From Phlegmacium glaucopus (Eukaryota > Basidiomycota > Agaricomycetes > Agaricales > Cortinariaceae), in contig MU130031.1 in assembly GCA_015039465.1 (NCBI GenBank), positions 74,243 through 138,242 on the forward strand: a stretch of 64,000 nucleotides of DNA, given 5' to 3'. Of the stretch, positions 55,106 through 64,000 are shown one piece after another. The notes under the pieces are model-generated. The model was not told the DNA's origin, did not search any database, and saw nothing but the letters and a program-made list of their open reading frames with translations. Made by a program: the position numbers and the translations under genes. Each line of letters begins with the position of its first letter. The stretch's first letter is position 1.

Positions 55106-58100
55106 GTGTGAGGTATACCGGGGGGGCGGGAAGTGGCAAACCGCATCTCGGATACAAGACGGGCGTTCTTCATAAACTTTTTTCAAAAGCAGAAATAATA
55201 ATAATAAAATAATAAAATAAACCAATTCAGCTCCAAGTGAACCGAACCGTAGAACGGCGGCTATGTCTAAACAAGTGTCTCAACAGCGCCGTTCCGTGTT
55301 TCCACAACTCAAGACCCCAGCTACTCCCCGAATTATGTAATCACCTCGCCTTGCTCCCGCCGCGTGTTTTGCAAAACCACTTCCGCCTGGTTCTTCTCGT
55401 CATCACACGCCACATCACACCCGTATCCCCGCCGTGCTCTGTCCGCCTCTACTAATACACCCGCTTTCGGGGTCTTCTGCCTCATGGCGCACCTGGGAAA
55501 GGCGCACAATCGTCATTCCCCATTAGATCACCCACACATGTCGGCCACAAGTCGCGTTTACAAAACGTCGCATCATGACTGCATGGCGATTTCACGCCAA
55601 ATGATAGATGCCTCATATTGCTATGTGGGTCCTCCACCAACCACAATTCCTCTTACTCTTACCTTGAATCCTTTTTCCTCGCATATCAATCCCGTTCATC
55701 AAGCATCAAAGTCGTATCTTCAGCGTTAAAAGCGCGTCTAATACCCCACATATCATCCCCAAACCTAATTTAGGCAAAAATCAGATTTGCTATGTTCTTG
55801 AGCGCGCTCAATGTCTATTTCGGAAAAAAGTTCTAGTCTCTTTTTGTCAATTAGGACACGGATTGACCTGCTCCTGTGTTTCGCCTCTCAGCCACAGGCA
55901 CCATCTGGTTCGGTTTTAGAAACTCATGGCTAAATATTTTTGTATTCGTCACCTCGCCTCCGCCGCGAGGTCTCGGGGCTTTGCTCCGTCTCATCTTTTT
56001 CACTGTCCATTTCGGGATGGTGATCTCGGTCATGACGAGGATATCTCCTCACCTCTTTTGATTCGACATTCCGAGTCAGCCGATTTCACCTCTATCAGTC
56101 AAAGGATTTTGTGCCTATGAGGACAAAATGCTGATAATTCTTATTTGTAGGCCAAAGTCACCTTGTTTTGTCTATGACATCGTCATATTTCCTATTTCAA
56201 AACTGTACACGGTAAGGCGCACTCGTTCTCTTTGGATTTCTGATCTCCTTCCTACATCCCGTCAACGGTTCTCAGTCAACCTCCCCAGGGCTTATTTTTG
56301 TCTCTTTTCGAATCTCGACCCGAGATGGCACGCAGTAAACCATCTAACATCTTCCGTTTATATCATACAAACAAACAATAAGAAAACTGTAAGCATTTTG
56401 CAGTTCGGGGGGCCTTGGGTTTCTAATCTGTTTACTGCTTCTAGGCGTGTTTTTTTCTCCACTTTGCTTCTGCAACGTGTTGTTTCCAAGTTTGAAAAAA
56501 AGCACTTTTCGGGAATGTCAATACTATGCAGGGTTCTGGCTGTTCACACTAAATCCTAAGGACGTGTAGGATGGAACACCTGTTTTCGTGCGTACTTCCA
56601 CGACTTTGACGGCTGTAGACCCTCAGGCTTCAAGCCTCATTCTGGTTCTAGCGCACAACAATTTTTATTTCTGCCGGGCCTCCTACTACCCACCGTATAA
56701 TTTTTTTTTTCGACAGATCGAGATAGAGTTACATCAGCGCGTAAGGTAAACAGACGATCCAAATGAGATAACGTGTTGTCGGATTACTGGGTGTTCAGGA
56801 TTGTCAACAGTCTTTCATCACGGGTCTGTCTTCGTTCATCCACTTTACGTTACCCCACAGGGGTCATAAATCGTCCGCACCTACCTCGATTTGTCGTTTC
56901 ATTCACTCATGTCATGTAAGTCCAAACCACAGCCAGCCCATCTTATTTTCACCAACATGTTGGATTATAGGTTGTCTATAAACAGACAGTAAGGCAACAG
57001 AGTAGCGTGACGGTTCTTTCTCGATATGGTTGATCGTCGTGCATCCGGAGGCTTTTGAGCACCGATTCGAGCTGAGATCCGGGCCATCACCCACTGTCGT
57101 CTTACACCACAGGGTCCTCGAATGATTCTCCCGAAGACCATGGCTTGTAGTTGGCTTTTTCATCGTTTATTATTAAACCTCGAGCCTACAAGTTGTGGTT
57201 CAGTCCAGGCTAGCACCATAACACTACTCGTCAATACTCCGGACAATAGACATGGATTGTATGATATTTCGGCCGAATCTTGCTAATGCATGGCTCGTCT
57301 GACCAGTTCTCAAACACTCTGCTGGGGGTCTGATGCGCCGCTGTCGGACATGGCTTAAAGTTATGACATGGAAAGCGGGCGGTAAGTGTATCTCAGTTTG
57401 GTTCGATTCAACAAAAAAAAGTCCATTTCGGGTGTTTTATAACTTGTACTTTTGATGGAGTCCATCTCGCTATGAAATATGACGACGGTTATTGTCATGT
57501 CAGTACTCTTCGCGGCTGGGAATAATACGCACAAGTTGGAGCTAATCTTTTTTACCGCAGTCTCGGTGTGTTCCTTGGGTGCGATACTTATTATACTCAT
57601 TTGAAGAACAAATCATTTGACACTGTTAGATCAAAAGAAAGGCGTCAAAGGCAAGTGATGCCAGTCCTGATGGACCCGCATGCAATTTCAATAGGAAACG
57701 CCTTGCACGAACATCAAAGTTGACACTTTCTTTTCGGCCTGCCTATCCATTAGGCAAAAAAGTCACCATTGACATTGATTATCAACAATGGCTGATGCGA
57801 TGTAATGTCAGAAAACTCGGGTTTGTCCGTTACTTCACGTTCATTTGTTGAAAAGTTGCCATCAATGTCTCTTCCGTGACCGCCTTCCTCAATTGCTGTC
57901 ATAAATCCCAGCAACCATCACCACGCCCCCGAAAAAAATGATATTCATGCTGATTTGTTTGTCCAAATCATCTCACGTATCCCTCATATATCGGGGTACT
58001 TGACATCGTTAAAGACTTGCCTAGACTTGCCTGTGCTCCGCCAATATCTATATATACCCTCGTCCCCGATGAATTCGCTTTCAAGAAGAAAAAAAAGAAA

Positions 58101-60100
58101 GGATCACTTGGCATTTCTCTCATGACGTCTTAAATTAATTTTCCAGTTCCGTTTCTCCACATTTGGATGAGAGGTTTCTGCGCTTTGAGACTCGACCCAT
58201 TGAATTTGTTTGAGTGTTATGTACGAGGCGTCAAATGTTGCCTTTTTTATCGATGTTATATCACTACTTGCAGCTTATTATATTGTATCTGCCTAGGGTG
58301 GTATTAAATAAATTGACAGGACCCGGTGGACAATTCAACAAGGTTAACGTAATTGATTTCATCATAAGGACAAGTCTGAGAGCACACAAAAACTTAAAAA
58401 TACATACACTTTGTTCCCCCCCCACCATGTGATCTTGCGAAAATCAGCTTTTTGACGTTATCGATGGGACCGATGAAGGGACTTACTACTTAGGAGCATA
58501 CACGATGCGCTCTATGTTTGTTTTTCTACTCCCCCCGTGAATGACTCCTTGCGCTTCCCTGAATCTATCTTCTTATTAGGAAAACATAGCCCCTTACTGC
58601 GGCTCGTGTACATAATTTTGGGAGAGTCCTGTCCCGCGACTCACACTAAGCCTTTTTCGTTGAACGAAAGGTGGTCCTCCGACAGCCAGGCAGTGAGTAA
58701 GTAATCAAGATGCGCAAATGCTTCCTTCATCCTTTACCTATCGCCGCACCATTACCCACCCCTCATGACCCTTAGTTTTAACTTGGCCATTCGGCGTCAT
58801 GTGAACCAGAGCAACTCTTCCCATCAGCCCGCGCCATCAGGAATGAACTCCTCGGCGATGGAGCCACAGCCTAGCCCATGGGCAATTTCTGACATAGGAC
58901 ACTGCGAACCACGCGTACAACAGCAGACATGATGCTAGCCGATCATTAACCGCCGTTTTCCTTTCCAAAAACGTTAACCTGTCCGGGGTACGACCATCAT
59001 CCATTCAGCACTACCCGTCACTCAAAGTCCATCTGGTCATAGACCAGGGTTTAACATGCTGCGGCCCACCCATCGTATCTACCTCGAGGGCGACTCTAAC
59101 CAGAACATACTCTTTACGCGGCGAGGAAGCCTCGTGAAGGGACCGTTGTTTTTACGTCGCAGTTCTTCTTTGGAGTTAAAGTGTGCTATCAATGTACTTG
59201 TTAACCCCCCGAATATGTCCTTTTCCTATCTCACATGCCTTTTTATTTTCTCAACTTGAACAATTGAAGTAGGCTCATCTGAGGAAATCATAACCGACCT
59301 TCTGGCTCTAAGCTTCGATTTTTCCAGCCGATGAAAGGAATTCTTTGGGATTACCACCGAGTCGTTCTGGTTTCGGTTCGTGAAGTTTGAATTGTGATCC
59401 ATTCACTCGGTTTGCAACCGCGACGGACTGCCAGGGAGAGCCTATTTGACCCACATAACGATTTTAGAAAAATTATGGCGTTAAAAGTCACTCCAAATTC
59501 AAGAGTAACGAGCTCCCCTGTCGGTCCGACCACCTCGATAAAATCAGCATTTGACATCGCTATCGTCGGATGCGTGCTTCACGCAATTTTCAAGACATAT
59601 ATTACCCCGACTCATCCCGACTAACGTACTTTATCATGAAACCACGATTACGATATGCCACTCTTGTTGTACATGTCTTCCAATACATGACAGTCCGTAC
59701 TATGTCGTAAGCTTGTATATGAAACAACTAGTAATCGCGGCTTCAAGTTCAAAAAGCCAAACGAAGCCTTTTATGATAGTTTAGGGTTTGGAAGTGGTTA
59801 AATGACGGCAAAATAATCAGATCCCCATCTTATGTGGTCACTTTTGTTGGTTTGCCCGACCAATGTCCCATGCAATGGGAAAAAAATTACACTTTTGAGG
59901 AACTGAGAGGTATTCCCGATATGTTGGGTTGATTTACAATTACAGAGCACGGAAGCCATAGCAGTGGAGCTGATGTTTCCTGAATAGCATTGATTTAGGT
60001 GTTTGAGAACATTGGTTTATGATCAAACGACTAGATATATGGCCTTCTACGGTAATTAAAAATGCACGGTGAGGACGTCTAGGTTCAAAATCAATGCCCC
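55106..60100. other. Long non-coding upstream region of the GATA gene
   Basis: About 5 kb upstream contain only short, unsupported ORFs on both strands, in normal or plain-complement reading where I spot-checked. C/T-rich stretches at 55230-55480 and 55620-55720 fit a promoter or 5' UTR. A long 5' region would suit a regulator gene. Confidence 0.45.
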
Positions 60101-62095
60101 ATTGAAGTTATGTACAGGTGCTAATAATAACGCTTCAGGCCTTCAGGCCTCAGGCTGAACCCCTGATTACAGAGCTTGAGCCAAAGTATCCAGCTGTTAT
60201 CTGCTATACCACGGTACAAGTGGCGCGACGCGCCACTGAACAGCTGACAAAATAAACTTTGCTGCGGTTTCAAACTTGAACAAAATATTACAGTTTTCAA
60301 GTTACTAGTGGTGACTCTTTGCTCAGCTGATCTGAGATCAGGGCTGCTTGTACTGAGCATATGTTGAGACTCAAGTATTCTGCGCTGAGAATCATAATGG
60401 CACAGTGTATGGGAAGTACCATCCGAGGATAGAGGTTACATTAATTAAGCTTCAGGAGACACTGCTGCTATATTTAGTTACCAATTCAGTAGTCGGTACG
60501 AAGCAATTGAATAAAGATGTATTCCTGGCCAGTCATCTCAATCTATACTGCGTAGTATCAGAATGTTTCGATTGTCGAATGAGAACTTGTTACATACGGA
60601 TCCTCAAGTCTCTGCCGACGGGAAAATACTGAGTGCCGTTGTATTTTTCTGCCATGAGATTCTTATGAGAAAGAATCTACTTTTCCGATTTCATCTTGTC
60701 AGTGAAGAAAATTCAACTAAGATACTTTAATTGGCTTTATTACTTCTTGAGAGAATGTTACTACATTTAACGGTTTATTTGGGGATAAACCGGTTTGTTG
60801 TTCGAAAGAAACCTTCGTGAGAGCCTTGATACAGAAGAACGACCAACAATTTAGTAAACTCATCTGATTTAACACAGCCGTACTTGTACTATGTGACTAT
60901 GTAAATACGAGCAGCCGGAAATTAGAATGGAGGAAAGAGAAGAGGTCTGGCGTTAGTATAAATACCAGTAGACACTAGTAGTTTCCTAGCTACCGGCGGT
61001 AAAAATCCTTTGAAGACGGAATGCAGAACCTGTGCCAGTGGTAACAGGGAAAATATTGGCCGATAGTCAACATATCTCGAACAATCAGTGAAGGTCTCCT
61101 TGGGATTGGATAGGTCGGACCAGCGGATCTAACCTGGACTTACATAGCCCACTGGATATTGATGAAAGTGATTAAGTTGAATTGACCACATGTAGATGTG
61201 GAGCAGACTCTCTGGTATTGCTCTAGTATAGATATTCCAGGAGGTCGGGCTTGAAAATTTCCTAATCCAATGAGCCGTTATGCATAGGCTCGCGCCAGGC
61301 CTATGTTCAAGAGTGATCCTTTACATTAACAGGGAACCGAGGTGAGGGGATTAATTGAAGCACAGCGGCTTAGGATCACCCATCATGCACCCGATCGTCG
61401 AAAGAACCGGCACAGAGTATTCGTACTCGGTACAGCGAGGAATCATTAATCATCCGCCGATGTTCAACATCGAAAGCGCATAAAATCCCTATCCAAAGAG
61501 GTGAAAATTTATCACCACCGCAACGATGTGAGCCTTTTGATGAAACAAAAAGGTAGCATACACGCAGAATACGAGAAAAGTGAATGGTTACCCACTGGTC
61601 CGCCATCGTCCGCTATAGCTCCCAAGTGGAATTTGAACGTTGGGTACTGGGTAGTTAAGTTAGTAATGTTTATTATCATAATGTGTACGGTATCGATGAC
61701 CTTATGTTCGAGCGGAATGTGATGTGATAGCTCAAGGCTAGGAGGGTAGAGGCAATATTCCGAACCACGAAAACGGAGAGCCTGTGGGCAAATTTTTTCG
61801 TCATGCACATGATAGGACTGGTTCTAATGGCAAATTCTCTTCGTACTTTGGAGCCGGTAGTACATTTCTTCAAGGTACTGAACAACTTTCGTTACAAGGT
61901 CTCAGATGCCAACCCATGATCATAAAATCTCCTATTTCATGATTTGTACAACGTCAAACAAAAAGGGGATCGATAAAAGATAAAACAGCTACCCCGAAAG
62001 CAAGTCCATGAGGTTCAAGTCTACACCTATCGTCCTCCACACATCTTGATGGAAGCCCTTAGCACAACGGTACAGCTAGCCTCGATGATGCTCCT
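60101..62095. other. Non-coding region, no gene recognised
   Basis: Short ORFs only. Near 60135 ggccttcaggcctcaggct forms a small repeat. A perfect palindrome lies at 60219-60237. Nothing resembles a known family. Confidence 0.4.
60219..60237. repeat. 19-bp palindrome AGTGGCGCG-A-CGCGCCACT
   Basis: Arms of 9 bp around a single A, GC-rich in an AT-leaning context, flanked about 30 bp away on the left and closely on the right by CAGCTG. It could be a dimeric protein-binding site or chance. Confidence 0.8.
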
Positions 62096-62626
62096 TCAGA
62101 TACAAATGATAACGACCAGCTTCGACCCATGAAGGTACTTCGTCCTTGTCCTGGCTTGAGAACAAAGGCGGTTTTGACTCAGCAGATTCCCCAGCCAGCG
62201 TTGGGCAGGTGGCAGCGGTGGGTATACAATGATCGCCTGGTGATCCAAGAGCTTGAAGACCAGAGTCCTAGAACCGAGGAGAAATAAATACAAGAACCAG
62301 AAACAAAGTTACGATGTCGCATACTTTATAATAGCTGCAAGTATGTTCTGGCAGGTTGGAGTTGGACGAAAGGTATCTGATTCAATGCGTGAGTTACAGT
62401 ATAGCAGCGGTTACCCTCCATTCTTTACTCACATGCATTCAAATATAGAATAAAAGGACTCGAATCCTATCGCATGCGGACGTTTCACCAACGGTTGTGA
62501 TAGTTTATCTGTGGTTGGGCATGAGAATGAACAAGGGGATTTGGCATTATCTTGATCTTGTGCAATGACAATGCACGGTAGTAGTGCTAAGGATACCGAA
62601 AACAACAACAATCGTTGTGCGAGCAT
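62096..62626 (-). CDS. Candidate small secreted protein
   Basis: A start at 62626 gives MLAQRLLLFSVSLALLPCIV followed by IAQDQDNAKSPCSFSCPTTD, a convincing signal peptide with a short Cys-containing mature part (SQPLVKRPHAIGFESFYSIF). The frame ends at a GTGAGT donor near 62429. A possible acceptor TTCTAG near 62277 leads to either TLVFKLLDHQAIIVYPPLPP or, in another frame, DSGLQALGSPGDHCIPTAAT. The second adds two cysteines and a stop near 62075. Which splice is used cannot be decided here. Function unknown. Confidence 0.4.
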
Positions 62627-64000
62627 GGTATGATGTTCGTTTGGGAAGAAGAGGCTCGGGATCAATTACATAATACCGATACTGCCTGCAACCTCGAACT
62701 ATGTATAAAATAAAATCTATTTGGGTTCATTTGAGGACATGTATAAGTTATAAATTGGAGTTGACGCTCAGGACTCTACTTATTGCTAGCTAGTAGCATT
62801 GCAAATCCAATTTCAATTGTGACTAATAACTACTTACCAGAGAGAGATCTTTCAATTTCGTATTTGACAGGTAATGCATAGTACATGCAGGAAGTATATT
62901 TGAAGCTACTGCAGTTTGACTATACTTACTAAGGATGAAGGCGAGCATGGAAGGCGAGCATAATGGACAGCAGTATTACTAAATAATGTCGTAATGCCTT
63001 TCTCACCAACGTGTTAATATGTTATTATTTGGACTGCATGGAGAAAGAAAGGTTGTTGTTGATGATGGTTGGCTTGATGGTACGCAGTGATTATCGAAGG
63101 TTTTGTTTGAACTGACATGGCAGTGGTGATAAGCGCAGTTTAGGTTGGCTGTCGGCAGTTTTGAGATGAACAGCGACCATGAGTTTACCGCGAGCCTCCA
63201 GATTTTTGGCCATGCAATGCAGTGCTTGAATATATCCGTCCGACCTGTTGCTGTTCACAGCGGATCAATCGAACTAGGATAGAAGGCCGTTCTATGAAGG
63301 GATAACGTAGTAAGGAATTAGTAAGATCAAAGACGAAGCGAGGAAGAGAACGTACCGTGTTTGTTTAAGCTACTGACTTCGCTGGAAGATGCGGGGGAGT
63401 TTGGAGTCGTTAATAATCTAAAGTCGAATATAATTAGCGAGGAGACAATTTTGATCTGAAATTGAGCGCAACAAAACAGAACGAAGTACTCAGATACCGT
63501 TGTAGTGAAGGTTAACTCACAGCATCGCAAGGATGCTCGTGGTAAACAGTAAAGACAATTGTCATCATTGGACGTTGGATAGGCGAGATGAAAGAAAGAG
63601 GAAAAGCAAACTAACAGTAGACTTTTACCTAGACTGTAAAGCTGCAGTTTAGGAGGTTGAATAAATGGTTACGACACTAGAGCTGATACGGAGAAATAGA
63701 TGAAAGTTAGAAGCAAGAGAGAGTAACTATTTCAATTTCTCACTCACTTTTATCGCCAACGTTAGGCACCGCAGAGACCACCATCGTTTGAAGCAATATC
63801 CTTGGAGAACCTAGGAAAAAAAGGATCGGAATGATAAAGTCAGCGTCGATAACCAATCGAAATAAATCGCATTAGAAAGTTAAGAAGCAGGCGTCAGCTA
63901 CCGTTGTAGATGATGACTTCATCGAACGTACACAAAACCCGTTTTCACGGGATGCAAGTCCGATTCAGATAGTGTGAATATCATTGTAATCATGGCCATG
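62627..64000. other. Non-coding end of the window
   Basis: Only short ORFs are present (for example 63327-63530 minus). No motifs or repeats were recognised. A gene may begin beyond the right edge. Confidence 0.4.

Noticed and set aside
61512..61808. Minus-strand ORF MHDEKICPQALRFR
   Set aside because: Short, overlaps an opposing ORF, with no recognisable features.

Overview
The window looks like nuclear DNA of a basidiomycete fungus, most probably an Agaricomycete. Introns are short (about 50-70 nt). There are KDZ-type DNA transposons with fungal CxC cysteine clusters, decayed Gypsy and Copia retrotransposons, a secreted type-B carboxylesterase and a coiled-coil GATA zinc-finger regulator of a kind I associate with mushrooms. 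About 1-45 kb is a nested graveyard of transposons; about 45.4-64 kb is ordinary host sequence.

The strongest result is that two stretches on the left are in the wrong polarity. About 3743-8415, and about 1-1230, make sense only when COMPLEMENTED WITHOUT REVERSAL. Read that way, 6120-8390 encodes the front of a hAT transposase (BED finger, catalytic core, DVPTRWSSTLLM block) and joins in order to the hAT tail found in normal minus-strand orientation at 2626-3708. The same operation turns the array at 4640-5640 into the satellite of 1285-2555, and makes 304-1180 nearly identical to 27656-28486. Known DNA rearrangements do not do this, so an assembly or file-handling artefact is the likeliest cause. 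Ordinary ORFs in these blocks are meaningless.

Layout: 1-1230 mirror block A; 1285-2555 hairpin satellite; 2626-3708 hAT tail; 3743-8415 mirror block B; 8.4-9.9 kb repeats and microsatellites; 9999-23011 a minus-strand Gypsy element split by a 5.9-kb KDZ transposon (11633-17554) that itself carries a 412-bp non-autonomous element; 23.2-24.4 kb an unknown spliced gene; 26.7-27.0 kb a large hairpin; 27059-30395 a 3.3-kb non-autonomous element full of C/G hairpins; 31344-32245 a truncated KDZ copy; 32295-37621 a CxC2-type KDZ transposase broken by a solo LTR and a 312-bp element; 38166-40541 a long repeat protein; 41345-45450 a Copia relic; 46009-48604 carboxylesterase; 49218-49887 a Mutator-like foldback; 51985-55105 GATA factor; then mostly non-coding sequence with one candidate small secreted protein.

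The system of most biological interest is the KDZ-type family. Four complete elements share asymmetric ends: one end reads GAGGWCTTTAC and the other has five variable bases before CTTTAC. All are flanked by 8-bp target duplications. Each carries its own short motif repeated in its subterminal regions. Two small members have telomere-like cores. One full copy encodes the presumed transposase, so the small elements are plausibly its passengers.
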